A DNA stretch of 54,205 bases from Zygnema cylindricum (taxonomy: Eukaryota; Streptophyta; Zygnematophyceae; Zygnematales; Zygnemataceae), in contig JBBHKE010001258.1 of assembly GCA_037447655.1 (NCBI GenBank), positions 332,453-386,657 on the forward strand, read 5' to 3'. The notes beneath the pieces were generated by a model, which was given only the letters and a program-made list of their open reading frames with translations, did no database searches and was not told where the DNA came from. Both the position numbers and the translations under genes were made by a program. This document shows, in pieces, positions 42,601 to 53,575 of this stretch. The first letter of the stretch is position 1. Each line of letters opens with the position of its first letter.

Positions 42601-44052
42601 GCCAATGGAAAATCTTTTTTGGCGAGAGTTTGAAACTGCTTTTAGTAACCCTTTTCTGTTCATACTAATGCTACTAATTATATTTACCAGAAATCTTAAT
42701 AATTACATGTAAATTGTGGTGGGAGTGGGATTCCTTTGCAGACGGAAAGGGATTATTGTGGGCAGTGAACAGGATGGTGATGACGTCACTATTCTCTCAC
42801 ATGTGAGTCTCTCTTTTCCAAGTTTTCTGTTTCAGTTTCTCATCGACTGTGACTTTTTAAAGTGCAGAAAATGAGACTGTATTTGAGTTTTACTAAGTAA
42901 AGTTTCTAGTTAACTTTAGATTTGACGTGTTTGCACCTTAGAACTATGCCTGTCGTTTTCACGTTCATGTCCCATGAGTTTTCTATGGGTTTTTTTTTTT
43001 TTTTGCCCTCTGGGAATTCCAGTGCTTCCTAGGGTTTATGACTGTGATGGTGTTTCTATGTTTGACATTTGTCTTTTTACCAGTTTCTCAATCCTCTTTG
43101 CTGCTTCCTTCGAATCATCTTATTTTGAAAAAAAAAAAAACGCATTGTAGCGATAATAACGAGTCTTTTTAAATTGTCCTTTTATGCAGGTACCACTAAA
43201 TAACATGTTTGGATACTCCACAGATTTACGATCCATGACTCAGGTGCCTATTCTTCACTAAATGACGATACTGCAAAACCTTAAAAACATTTAAGTTACA
43301 AAACTTACGTGTTCGCCTTACTTGTGTTATACAATCTGCTTGCTTTTCTTGTTTTTTCCTACCATGCCATTTTCTATATCTTGAATAACGGGAGATTAAA
43401 TTCTTCACGCTATCAGAAAACAGTTTTCAGATGTGAATTCAGGATTGTGTAGTTAAGTAGTTCCCTCTCCCTCTCCATCTCCCTCCCCCTCCCCCTCCCT
43501 TTCCCCCTCCCCCTCCCTCTCTCCTCTCCTTTCCTCTTTCTCTCTCTCTCCCCTCTCTCGCTCTCTCTTTGCAAGGTTAGGCAACTTTTATGTTGTTTTG
43601 TCAGAATTGGTGTTTTTCTTTTTCGTGTCAGAGAAGAAGTTTATTAGAGTCGGAGAATGTTTTGTAATTCCTCTCTTCATCTTTTTTCTTCCTCTCTTCC
43701 TCCCTCTTTCCTTTCTCTCTTGCTCTCTCTTCCTCTCTCTTCCTCTCTCTTCCTCTCTCTTCATCTCTTTCCTCTTTTCCTCTCTCTTCCTCTCTTTTCC
43801 TCTGTCTTCCTCTCTCTTCCCCACTCTTCCTCCCTTTTCCTCTCTTCCTCTCTCTTCCTCTCTCTTCCTTCCTCACTCTCCCTCTCTTTGTCTCTCTTTG
43901 TTTAAGATCCTTAAGATTATTTTCTTGTTTAAATTTGTTGCGATGGACAACAGGGTAAGGGAGAATTCACTATGGAGTATTACCAACACAGTTCTGTACC
44001 GCAAGATGTCCAAGCTCAGCTTGTTTCCGAATTTAAAAAGGGTCGAGTGTGA
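28618..44052 (+). CDS. MEFG1: Mitochondrial elongation factor G1 (translocase), complete 21-exon gene
   Basis: GTPase that translocates tRNA and mRNA on the mitochondrial ribosome. Exons: 28618-28863, 30211-30420, 31287-31438, 32395-32586, 33599-33749, 34120-34191, 34375-34470, 35033-35121, 35340-35406, 36065-36103, 36287-36347, 37570-37679, 38203-38277, 38602-38670, 38856-38977, 39940-40065, 40708-40828, 41633-41733, 42742-42802, 43190-43243, 43954-44052. All phases close, giving 770 codons (family about 750). Exon 1 is an Arg/Ser-rich mitochondrial presequence ending EPWRDSLEK; an in-frame TAG just upstream fixes the start. GTPase motifs: AHIDSGKT (90-97), KGITI (135-139), DTPGH (157-161), NKLD (211-214). 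Later: [91 protein letters not shown]. It follows plant mEF-G1 rather than the recycling factor mEF-G2. Several introns hold decayed copies of the next exon's start. Confidence 0.96.
32172..32390. repeat. Tandem duplication inside MEFG1 intron 3
   Basis: Two related ~115-base segments: 32172-32265 (TTTGGATCAGTAGGGAAGTTTAA .. GTGTTCCGTTCTCC) and 32290-32385 (TTTGGGTCAGTAGGGAACTTTAA .. GTGTTTCCGTTCTCT). The second ends just before the acceptor of exon 4. The duplicated part is intronic only. Confidence 0.75.
33352..33403. repeat. (GA)n microsatellite in MEFG1 intron 4
   Basis: About 25 perfect GA units. A similar (GA)n run lies at 36632-36673 in intron 11. Confidence 0.97.
35865..36055. repeat. 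~36-bp tandem repeat abutting the MEFG1 exon 10 acceptor
   Basis: About five degenerate units of the form CGCTTGTTTGTAATGTTTAT plus CTATA run up to the acceptor at 36063-36064. The intron 3' end is thus built from repeat units. Confidence 0.8.
37190..37430 (+). pseudogene. Two decayed upstream copies of the start of MEFG1 exon 12
   Basis: Copy 1 starts at 37257 after TTCAG: GAGACATGTTTTTTGATGG.., translating [12 protein letters not shown]. Copy 2 starts at 37377: GAGACACTTTTACTGGTGG.., translating [13 protein letters not shown]. The true exon at 37570 encodes [13 protein letters not shown]. Copy 2 matches the exon at about 32 of 41 bases. Its acceptor dinucleotide has changed from AG to AA at the homologous place. 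Similar intron sequence precedes each copy, so whole intron-exon junction segments were duplicated (offsets 120 and 193 bases). Confidence 0.8.
38400..38600 (+). pseudogene. Upstream copy of the start of MEFG1 exon 14
   Basis: A ~105-base tandem duplication. The first copy carries GAAGGGGACCAAGTTGTGAATGTAG followed by ACAATTATTTCCGGGATAC (from 38497). The second carries the true acceptor TTTGAGTGCAG and exon 14 ACAATTATTTCCGGAATGG (from 38602). The first 14 exon bases are identical and the echo keeps an AG. Confidence 0.88.
39860..39900 (+). pseudogene. Upstream copy of the start of MEFG1 exon 16
   Basis: TGAAATACAG followed by GTATATTGAGCCTTTTCAAC (39876) duplicates TGAGATGCAG followed by GTATATTGAGCCTCTACCGG of the real exon (39940), 64 bases downstream. 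Thirteen exon bases are identical. The echo keeps its AG. Confidence 0.85.
40500..40590 (+). pseudogene. Upstream copy of the start of MEFG1 exon 17
   Basis: TTTTGACAG followed by TGGAGCATTGATTGGCTTCC (40556) resembles the true TTTTGCAG and TGGGGCGTTGATTGGTTTCC (40708), 17 of 20 exon bases identical. Upstream intron words (AATTTGGAAG against AATTTGAAGG) are also duplicated. Offset 152 bases. Confidence 0.85.
41420..41515 (+). pseudogene. Upstream copy of the start of MEFG1 exon 18
   Basis: AATGGGACAG followed by CCATGAGAAAGCTTATAG (41490) parallels AATGAGGCAG followed by TGTTATGAGAAGGCTTCG of exon 18 (41633). Preceding intron sequence (TGATGGTTGTTTCAAAGTGTA against CGATGCTTGTTTCCATGTGCG) is also similar. 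It is more diverged than the other copies. Confidence 0.65.
41955..42330. repeat. ~220-bp tandem duplication in MEFG1 intron 18
   Basis: Segments 41957-42110 and 42178-42325 share GAGCCAGGCA, AGAAATATTCTG, TTCAAAAT, AATTACAAACCATAA and CCCAGAAAATAG in order. Both are intronic. Confidence 0.8.
43460..43885. repeat. CT-rich low-complexity tracts before the last MEFG1 exon
   Basis: Pyrimidine tracts CCCTCTCCCTCC (43460-43570) and TCCTCTCTCT with TTCC units (43670-43888) lie in the last intron, upstream of the acceptor at 43952-43953. Confidence 0.9.
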
Positions 44053-46248
44053 GGGAGTTTCTCTGAAACAAGACAATGAAGAAGAAAATTTGTGGGAAAA
44101 GTTATTCGTTATTAAAAGTCCATTGTGGGAAAGAAAAAATTTCGGCACAAGTTTTGGCACGGCTTCGTGATAGGTTTTTTTTTTTTTGTACTTTTTGACA
44201 CCATAATAAGAATTATAAGTCTGGAGTACTAACGGAGAAGAAGAGGAAAATGGAGACGACAAGTGACGGTACGAAGGAGAACGTATTGTTTTATGAGAGT
44301 AGGTCATTGTAGAATATGACCTTTATTGGTTTCACTTTTTCGAGAAAGTTTTCTAGGGAAGGTTTTCTAGTATTAGTATTGTCCATCACCTCGGTTGTAC
44401 TTTTGTACTTTCGACCAAATTATGATTTGAAAGTTTCTATCATTTACTTGTTGTGGTTCCTTGTCATTTTTCCTGAATGTTAAAGTATTAATGCAGCGTG
44501 AATCGTTATGACATTAAGACCACAAATGAATTGTAGGTTTATTTTTGCCCCGACCACAAAATAGCCTTGATTATGTTATTTGTTTTTCTTTAAGGTTGTT
44601 CTTTAAACGGTTCATAAAAAGAGACGCCATTTGGTATGGATTTGTTGTGGTATAAAACCCCACGTTTGTAATTCCTTTACCCTAATAACAATTTCCAGTG
44701 TAATCTAGTTATCTTGTGTGTCTCTAAAAAAGCCCTAAAGCCCCCTAAAAAAACTTTAAAAACCATCTATACTGAAATCAATTGCTTGGATATCTTTGGA
44801 CTGTCGATACATCGGAAGTTTTAAGTGTCACAAGAGAAGTCATTGGTGAGTTTTTGTTTTGATACAGTTAGTTTCATACATGGCGATATCATGGTTTTAA
44901 AAACCCACTTTGTTGCATAGTCCTACGACTTACTTTGCCAAGAAGTTTTTAGAACCTAACTTTATTACAAGGTTTTGAAACTTAGTTTGTTACTGAGGGT
45001 TTTGAACTTACTTTGTCACAAAGTTTGTTTAATTCCCACTTTGCTTTAAGAGAGGTAATATAACTAAACTATGAAAGACTTTTTGGATACTACGATGAAG
45101 GGTTGGTGTTAGGCATTAAATGAATGTAAGCAAAGCTTATGTGTCACTTTGTCACATTGATAAAACACCGTTACATTTTTTTTGTCATGTTCTCAATGGG
45201 CTTTTGAGTGAACATGAGACGATAAATTTTTTTTTTTGGGGGCGTTAGCTCTGTATAGAATAACATAATGATTTGTTTTCTTGGATTGTATTTGAGTTCA
45301 TTATAAGTCAATAAAGTAGTCAAATTTCCAATCTAAGACTTTATTAAGAAAGCATGACAGTAAACCATCTGAATACACGGGGACAAAAAAAAAAAAAAAA
45401 TGAAAGGCAAACTCAAAACTGAAAAACCGAAGGCGGGTGGAAGCAACAGAGGAAAAAACATGATATGGAGTATATCCTCAAAAAGTTATTGCTTCCAATA
45501 TCAATGTGGGACGACATTCCAATATGACAAGAAAAAGACAAACTCTTTAACTGATAATAAAGTTGGGAATCCAAATTATTTATTAAGCTCTTGGAGCCAT
45601 TGAATGGTTTTTTTTTCTTCTGTCCACAGGGAATCCGGTCACTATATATACTCTCCAAAACCAACAACATAGGATGTTTTTAACGCCTATTTCTGCCAGA
45701 AAAGTCAGTAAATTTGAGTGAAACTTAAAAAAAAACCGAGCAGAACTAGGTGTTCAAACCTAAAACTACATCTTAACAACTTTCCTACCTTGTCACTTTG
45801 ATATCTCGTCAAAAACACGTCGAAATCTTTTTCGAAATCACGTCGAATTTTCGAAATCACATCGAATAAATTTAGTCTCAAAATATTAATTTAACTTCTA
45901 CAGAAACTTCACCAATAGACAGGAATCAAAAAGCCTTTACACTTCAAACTGCGCCTTTTCCACTAATTCTACATCCTCTATCAATGACCTAAGTTTTAGG
46001 GTTACATAATTTTTACAGTACAACAACTGAATGTAGTCCAATTAACCACAAAAGTGTCGTTAAATTAAAGTGTCACGTCTACAGAAGTTAAGAAGATCGA
46101 CTCTTCGGGAATTTTTTGTTCAACGATATTTTTTTTTCTTTTTTTTCCGTAAAAACTTGCGGTATTTTCTGCTCAGCAAAGACTTTAACCTCTTGGTTCT
46201 AAAAACGATTTAAAAAAAAAAAGACTAGTCGAGGAATTAATAATATAA
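44053..46248. other. Spacer between convergent MEFG1 and the permease gene
   Basis: This AT-rich region should hold the 3' ends of MEFG1 (+) and of the permease (-). A diverged mariner-family terminus-like word (GTGAATCGTTATGACATTAAG) occurs near 44500. No exon was recognised. Confidence 0.55.
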
Positions 46249-47785
46249 TCAAGTAGAAACGACTCCAAGGTTTGCAAAAAGCTCATCTTCTCCTAAACTT
46301 TGAATTATTCCTCTTATAGATGCCACGACTCCCGTAACTCCAACGGTAACACAAAGTACGGCGAGAAATACGTTCGCCCAAAAAACGCGACTTCCGGGAC
46401 GCCGTACAACAAGGTACATCGTAATCGGGATAACAAGATCTACGGGAGTAATCGACAGGGCGCCTGTAATTGCGTAAAACGGCACAGCGACATAGAAACG
46501 GATATGAGTAAACTGGAACGGTATGAACCAGCGTGAACCGTACATGGAAACGTATGTTTGATTGGTTGGTTTTTTACAAGTTGGAAATGTTTTCATGCTT
46601 TCTAAGAGCAATGTAGGTCCTCTTAAGATCAATGCATGTCTTTCTTGAGTTGTTTTTCTATACTTTATGAATAGTTTTCAATGTAATAGACATTTGAACA
46701 ACAATGTTTTTATGGTTAAGGTGAGAGGTAAGAAGGTATCATGACCCACAACATAACTTTCATTTGCTAATTTGTGTTTTATTGAAAAGTTTACAATTCT
46801 TGTTTGCCTTTCATGTCGATTAATTACAGATTGAGTGCTCAATGTTTATTACTTCGTCAGTTTTATAGTGGACAATTCAAAATTAAAAAATGATGCCATA
46901 ACCATTTGCTTGTGACCTTAAGCGTTTGAAACCCGTACGCATCCTTGCAACATATAAGCCTTTACGATCACATTGCTTGTTGGTTTAATCAATGACAAAA
47001 CAAAATTTCAAGCAACATATTATATTTTAAGGACCTCACCTATGAGAGAGAGAAAGTCTCCCAAGAAAGGCAGCCTGTAAACCATATTCCCACCAAATCC
47101 AAGAAAAAAAAATGCTTCAGTTCCCAAAACATAACAGATCTCAGCAACAAACTTAACTATGTTTTCTTGGTTGGAAACTGTTTGTTTTCAGTTACAGATC
47201 CTATGTGAAATCATCGTACGGTCAAACTTGTCAACCATACAGTATTCCTTTTATTGTTGACACCCACTTATTTTAAACGTCGATATAAAAGAATACATTC
47301 TGCCAGTCAAAACATCCTAAACAAAATTCAACAATGCAAACAAAAGCATGAAAAAGTGCATACAAAATGGGGACCAATTTTGTTAGACTTACTTTTCTCC
47401 ACTCAATCAAAAAATCAAAAAAAGAAGTAATCGTAACCATTTTCACAATAAACAACCATAGATCTTCATATACTTTTCTAGCACCATAAAGTATAGACAC
47501 TTTCGACTCAAAAAGGTGAAAAAAAACCCATACATCCACAACCAATTAAACTAAGATTAAAACAAAACAATGAGTTTAATCGAACATTTTTCCTTTTTCC
47601 GTTGTTTTTAAATAACAAAAAATAGGGAAGGAGACTTACGCGGCCGCCACAAAGGCTAAAGCCCCATTGTACACTATTCGAATCAATGTTCTCATTAGCC
47701 ATTTTCTCCACGCCCAAACTCCATCTCCTGGAATATTCTTATAGACCCACGTCTCACTCCACTCCAATACGGGGGCATTGCAAAG
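46249..47785 (-). CDS. AAP-type amino-acid permease (AAAP family), last three exons
   Basis: Membrane proton-coupled amino-acid carrier. Exons on the minus strand: 47785-47640, 47074-47040, 46463-46249. Phases close: GC+G, then G+GC. The joined C-terminal part reads APVLEWSETWVYKN..WRKWLMRTLIRIVYNGALAFV, LPFLGDFLSLIG, ALSITPVDLVIPITMYLVV, FWANVFLAVLCVTVGVTGVV and GIIQSLGEDELF before the stop. This corresponds to the plant AAP tail (R..RTAYV, FPFFNDFLGLLGA, FWPLTVYFPVEMYI, GSIVGLIQSL). Three hydrophobic helices are visible. The middle exon is only 35 bases. Exons for the N-terminal helices should lie at higher coordinates, but I found none between 47786 and 50417. They may sit behind long introns, or the gene may be truncated. 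Confidence 0.85.
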
Positions 47786-49575
47786 CTATACCCATTTTAA
47801 CACAAATCATTTAAACCTTGTTAGAACTTTCTTACTCGAGTTCAACAATAATATATTCAACAATACTAGGTCAATATATTCAACATACTACATTATCTCA
47901 AATCTATAGTAGCGTTTTTTCCAACACACTTAAACCTTGTTAAATCTTTTTGATTTGTGTTCACCGGTCGATATTGATATTGTCCGTTCAAATTATTCAG
48001 AAATGTTATGTTCAGGAATATTGAATGTTTATCAATGTTTTTGTACCTACCGTTTAAACCATGTCGTTTACATTCACTAAATATATAAACGTTCAAATGA
48101 TTGTTTAAACAGCGTTTAATTACACTGTCAATCACTGTTTATTGGCTGGGACTTTTCTGAACAAAGTTCTTTAAATAGTGTTAATAGCCATATTTAAAAG
48201 AATGTGAGTTCTGCCACGTCGTTCTACCCAAATTAGTGTTAGTGATATAAATTTTGCTTTAATAAGATCGATTCTTTTAAACAAATAGCGATGTACATTG
48301 TAGCATCTCAGTGAATAATAAAACGTTTAAACCATGCATCTCTTGCTAGCGTTGATTAATAACTCCAATGTGGTTGAGAGTATTTAACACTTTACAAAAA
48401 AAACCATTTAAAGTAAAATTAAGAAGAACAATACTTTTAATTAATTGGTCCAATAAGATCAATGTCCACCAACCTTGGTATTGAGTAGTCAACACTATTA
48501 CGTCTCATAAGGCACTACTTCCACAACACCGTTAATCAATACATAGTTAAGAATTATAAAGCGCGGTATTTAATATGCCGTCACTCCTTCATATTTAGAC
48601 GTGAAATGTTTTTGTATCCTTGACAAAATTAGTGCTATAATTGCACAAATAATTGTCTGTTTAAATTGTTTTACTTTTGGGCGCCAAAATGATGACCACC
48701 AAAATTAACACTTAGTACCAACTATTTATTTCCGAGGCACCCCATCCTGTTCCTCCCCTTGCTTTGGAGAATATACCGGTTTTCTCCACACTAATTACAG
48801 AGCCAATCACGCACGTCCAAGAACATTTTTTAACAAAGTTGACGTCTTTGGAGGATATACCGGTTTTTCATTACAAGAAAACCATCCATAGAATCACAAC
48901 ACATATAAGGATTTTAATAAGTGAGAGCAACAAGTTTTTCCGTACTTTTGGGAATATTTCCCAAAATACCATTACTTGTCATTTCTAAAACTAACAGTTA
49001 TTATGTTTATTATTATTTTGAAATTATTAAGTGATTAGACGAGAGATCATCCAAAAATGAGTCACACGTATTATTTCTATAAGACCTTAAAAAAAAATGA
49101 CTTTTCAAAACATTTCCAAAAGAAAAATTTACCCCGACATTAATTTCGATTTCCCATTTATTCACTTTGAATACTAATGTCTCCGTATATATACACATTA
49201 ACGCTGTAAATGGTGTAGAAATACCTCAAATAATCACGAGAAAAAACAAATGTTGAAAAAAGAAAGAATGTCCAAAAAAAAATCCACTAAAAAGTAAAAA
49301 AACAAAAAAAAAGATTAGTGGTTATAGCTTCCATTCATTCCTTGAGTCCATTACTTATCGACTTCCGATAATTTGTCAAAACAAATCCCTTAATAAGTCT
49401 TTTTTATTCACCTGAATCGCCATAACAAGAGGGAAAAATGAAAACAATTAGCACAAAAAAAGCCAAAAAATATTCGATACATTTTATGTAAGTTTTGAAA
49501 TCCCTTTTGAAGTTTAGTTTCAGTTTCAGTTTCCCTGTCAACATCAGTATCTAAAAGAGCCCAAAGTAGCTGAAG

Positions 49576-49807
49576 GAAAAAAGAAAGAATTGAAAGAAAG
49601 AAAAAAAAGAAAGAAAGCGAGAAAGAAAGAGAGAGAGCGAGAGAGAAAGAAAGAAAACGGGAAAGAAAGAAAGAGAGAGGAAAGAAAAAAAGAAAGAGAA
49701 ATAAGGATAAAAAGAGAGAAAAAGAAAGAAAGTGAGAAAGAAAGAGAGAAAGAAAGAGAGAGAGAAAGAAAGAAAGAAAGAAAGAGAGAAAGAAAGAAAG
49801 AAAGAAA

Positions 49808-49877
<70 letters not shown>

Positions 49878-49913
49878 ACGAACGTAAGAAAGAAAAGAAA
49901 AAAAAAGGGAAGA
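49576..49913. repeat. (GAAA)n microsatellite
   Basis: Roughly 330 bases of GAAA and GAGAAA units, purest at 49795-49880. It produces long Lys/Glu/Arg or Phe/Leu/Ser frames on both strands that are not genes. Confidence 0.97.
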
Positions 49914-50144
49914 GCTTTTCTCTTTCGTTTGGAAAATTTTAGTCAGAAAGGTAAACAACTAAAAGAATAATTGATACAAATTTAAAAGAACTGAATCCAA
50001 TTCAAAATGATTGAATTAAATTTAAGGGAAAAATATAAGATTCCTTAATTGACTAAGGGATAATTAAAAAATGAAATTTTTCAAGAGTGGAAAAAGTGGC
50101 GCGCTTTTTGACAGGAAATAAAGATTTGTTTTTCTTGAGAGTGG

Positions 50145-50400
50145 GACAGAGTGAGGAAGATGGAGAGGGAGAGAGAGCGGGAGAGGGAGGGGGAGAGGGA
50201 GTGGGAGGGGGATGGACAGGGAAAGGGAGAAGGAGAGGGGAAGGGAGAGAGACAGGGAAAGGGAGAAGGAGAGGGGAGGAGAGGAAGAGGGGGACGGAGA
50301 CGGAGAAGAAGGAGAGGGAGAGCTGAGAGGGAGCTCTCTCGCCCTCTCTCTCTCCATCTCCCTCTCTCTCTCCTTCTCCCTCCCCTTCCTAGAAAATCCT
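50145..50400. repeat. Opposed GA-rich and CT-rich tracts just after a splice donor
   Basis: GGGAGA units (50157-50330) are followed by CTCTCTCC units (50335-50395) on the same strand. They could pair into a hairpin. They lie in the synthetase intron immediately downstream of the donor at 50416-50417. Confidence 0.85.
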
Positions 50401-50417
50401 GTCTTCCCAAGTCGTAC

Positions 50418-53400
50418 CTTATATGGAGCCATTCGCTGAAGCGCCCATTCCTTTAGTGTCTCTAAAGTAAACAATTCCTCTCCCTCTCTCTTTCCCTCTC
50501 CCTCTCCCTCTCCCTTCCCCCCCCTCCTGAGCGTCACCACTGCGGCCACTCTCTCTCCGTAGGTGACGTCACGCACTCCGAGAACACTGCATTCCGATAC
50601 TAGAGGGTGCTGGAAATTTAAAAAAAAAAAGGTGAATTAAAATACTTGAAAGTACGAAAGAAAAGTAAAGAACAAGAAGAAGTTAACAAAAAAATACCAA
50701 AAAAAGGAAAAGGGAAAGAAAAAGGAAAAGTAAAAGGAAAAGGAAAAGAAAAAGAAAAAAAAAAAAAGAAAAGAAAAAAAAAAGAAAAAGGAAAAGAAAA
50801 GAAGTAAAAAAAAAAAAAAACACAAGAAAATGATAACAACAATAATGAAAATAATAACAATAATAAAAATTAAAAAAATCAGCTAACAGTAAAAGAAAAT
50901 TTCCCAAAATATACAAAAAATAGTCCATTTAAAGTAATCGAAGCTAGTGTTTAGTTTTAATTCATGAAGTTCGAATTCATTTATTTTATATAATTAATTT
51001 TATTTAACTTCACTTTTTTAACTTAGCATTGTTAACTAAGTATATTTAATTACTTTAATTAACTTCACTTTTTTGAGTTAGTATGATATATTTTTTCAAT
51101 TTGTTTAATTAACTTCACTTAATTAATTTAGCATTATCAATTTAGTTTCTTTAATTCGTTTGATTAACTTCACTTAGTCAACTTATTACTATTCATTCAG
51201 TTGAATCAATTAATTAATTATCTTGACTTAATTAACTTAATATTATTTATGTATTTTATTAAATTTGTTAAATTATCTTCAATAAATTAGCTTAGTATAG
51301 AATATTCAGTACATATGATGGGGTCAACTTATCACCTTCAAAATCTCTCCCTCGATTTCGAGTGCCGACAATTTAAAACCGCCGCTTTTTATTATATCCA
51401 CACTATTTCCTGTGGCCAATAAAAAATAGATAAAATAAATAAATAATAAGACTTTTTATTACCTTTCTGTTCACTTAAAAAAAAAAGCTTAGAACCTGTT
51501 ACTACATTACTGGTCAGGTAAAAAAAAAAAAAAAAAAACTACATTATTTTACCATATATTGTGTGGATTATGATTTTAAGAAAATCAGAATTAGTGATGA
51601 TAGAAAAAAAAAAAGTTCAATATCGATCACAGATATTTTACAAGAACTTTAAAGTATAGCTAAAAAAAGAACGGAAATATTATAAAAAAGAAAGGGTAAA
51701 TACAGGTGAAAGAAATTTAGCAACTTTTTTTTTAAGTTCTTTGTCTACTTCCCACATTTAAAAACACAGCAAGAAAAAAACAGGACTACTAAAGACAGAA
51801 AAAATTGAAGAAAAAGTAGTTAATTATCGTTCAAAGTAAATTTACGGGTTTTCTTTTTTTCTTTTTTTTTTTCCTTTTTTCTTATTTTCCCACTTACTCC
51901 CCATAATTTCAGGAGAACAAAACAAAAGAACAAAATTAAACAGAAATAACAGAAATGACAGAATTAAAGTAGTTAATTATCAGTTAAAAGGTAGTACCCG
52001 TGTTTTTTAGATTTTCTGTGTACTTACTCCCCAATTTTTTTTATTTTTTTTTATATATTTTTTGTCCTTACTTCCTAAAATTTTGAAATATCCGTCGTCA
52101 ATTTTTGCCACATCTCCCGTCCGAAAAAACCCATCGGAGTCAAAAGAGTCTCTTGTGGCCTGTCAAAATAACAAATTCTCACATCTTCTGACATTTTTGA
52201 CATTTTTTGACATCGTTCGACTCTGTGTTTTTTTTTTTTGACAAATTTTATAATATTTTTTTGGCATTCTGTGATAATTTTTTGGCATTTTTGACACTGT
52301 TTGACATTTTTTGAAGTTTTTTGCATAATTTTTGACATTTTTGACATTTTTTAACACTCTTTAACATTTTTTTATATTTTTTGGTATTTTTGGAATAGTA
52401 GGAAAAGAAAAAAACACAAAAATAAAAAGAAAAATATACGAGTCAGCTGTGCTATTCATTTATATAAAAATAAAAATTTAATTAATTACAATTAGAATAA
52501 AAAAATATTTATACTATTATAATAAACAAAAAAATATTAACATTATTAGAATGAAAAAATAAGAATCAAAATGTAATTTACATTATAAAAATAAAGAAAA
52601 CATTAATATTAATAGAACAATAAAAAAACAGTAATATTATTAGAATGAAAAAATTATTAAGATTAAAGTGAAATTATACTTAAAAGTTTTAAATAAATGT
52701 AAAATAAAATTATGAGATTAAAATATGGATATAGATAATGTGGCAAAATCCTTTCCACTCATTTTTTACAGGTTTTAGCATAACTCCCTTTTTACAATTT
52801 TTTTACGTTGAGTTTTTATCTTTTTTTTTATTTTTGTTTTGCGTTTTAAAATAACAAAAATTTATGAATTTATTTATTTTCCCTCACATAAAATAAAATG
52901 GGTTAAGTTTGAGTTTTGTACAAGTTAAGGTGTAGATAGAAGAAGACTTTCTTTTTTTTTTTTTTTTTTTTTGCTTTTTTTTTTTTTTTTATTTTTTTTT
53001 TTTTTTTTTTTTTTTGGTTATTTTTTATTTTTTGGCATTTTTTTTTAACAAAGAGAAAAACTACCAAATATAGGCTCCCAAAAAGAATTTTATAATATTT
53101 TATTTATTTATTTTATTAATTTACTTATTTTTCATATATATAATATTAATAATGAAAAAACTCCAAAAATGGGTTTCCGCTAAAGATTTTAAACTTTCTT
53201 TATTTTTTTATAAACAATGAGATTTTTTTGCAAAAAAGAAGATTTCCAAAATGAACTGTTTTCTCTATATTTATTTAGAGTGAGTTTCATAAAATTTAAA
53301 AATTATGAAAAAAAAAATTATGATTTTTTTCTGGAATTATTTTTTTTGAAAGTGGGTTTGGCAAATGTTTTAACCAAAGCAAGGGAGAATGTATTTACTC

Positions 53401-53575
53401 AAAGGGGGGAGAGGGAGAGGGAGAGGGAGAGGTGGAGAGAGAGAGAGAGTGAGAGAGAGAGATACCTCTGGTCTTTTCCAATACTCCCGAAACATTCCCG
53501 GACTCCTAACACGAAGCTCTCCCTCTCCCCCTCCTTCCTCTCCCTCCCCCGCTCCGTTTTCAGAAATGATACGGA
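50418..53575 (-). CDS. ACSF3/AAE13-like acyl-CoA (malonyl-CoA) synthetase, four exons, both ends missing
   Basis: AMP-forming ligase of the ANL superfamily. Exons on the minus strand: 53575-53466, 52159-52072, 51409-51336, 50609-50418, all joining in phase. In order they encode VRIISENG, GELRVRSPGMFREYWKRPE, DSDGFFRTGDVAKIDDGYF with KILGR (the hinge/A8 region with the ATP-binding Asp), NSVDIIKSGGFKLSALEIEG, and VLGVRDVTYGERVAAVVTL, then LKEWALQRMAPYK. This matches mitochondrial malonyl-CoA synthetase (ACSF3, plant AAE13) better than 4-coumarate ligases. The next exon should hold the catalytic lysine motif (PRNAMGKV-like) and was not found. Two exons carry Gly/Glu low-complexity insertions (GAGEGEEGGGEGEL; GGKGEGEGEGKREGEE) where relatives have short loops. 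The N-terminal adenylation part lies beyond the window's right end. The substrate is inferred from the family. Confidence 0.87.
50983..51260. repeat. ~57-bp AT-rich minisatellite in the synthetase intron
   Basis: About five units containing TAATTAACTTCACTTTTTTAA followed by TTAGCATTATTAA-like sequence (starts near 50995, 51053, 51110, 51167, 51225). They lie in the intron after the exon at 51336-51409. Confidence 0.8.
52185..52395. repeat. TTTTTGACATTT repeat hugging a splice acceptor
   Basis: About fifteen degenerate units of TTTTTGACATT and TTTTTGGCATT. On the sense (minus) strand the units read AAATGTCAAAAA and run down to the acceptor TTTTGACAG of the exon at 52072-52159. Confidence 0.82.
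52950..53016. repeat. Poly-T tract
   Basis: About 65 bases of nearly uninterrupted T within the synthetase intron, a likely site of length error. Confidence 0.95.

Larger units (their letters stand above)
47786..50417. other. Unassigned stretch between the permease and acyl-CoA synthetase exons
   Basis: It should contain upstream permease exons and the last exon(s) of the synthetase, both on the minus strand, but I could not recognise either. Visible structure: an intronic duplication around TTAAACCTTGTTA (47811 and 47929) and a short duplication around GGAGAATATACCGGTTTTC (48770 and 48852). The long purine microsatellites listed separately also fall here. Confidence 0.5.

Noticed and set aside
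43598-44170. 190-residue plus-strand frame over the CT tract
   Set aside because: Low-complexity translation that runs out of frame through the true last exon of MEFG1.
46300-46536. Plus-strand 78-residue frame
   Set aside because: Antisense shadow of the terminal permease exon, which has a clear membrane-protein translation on the other strand.
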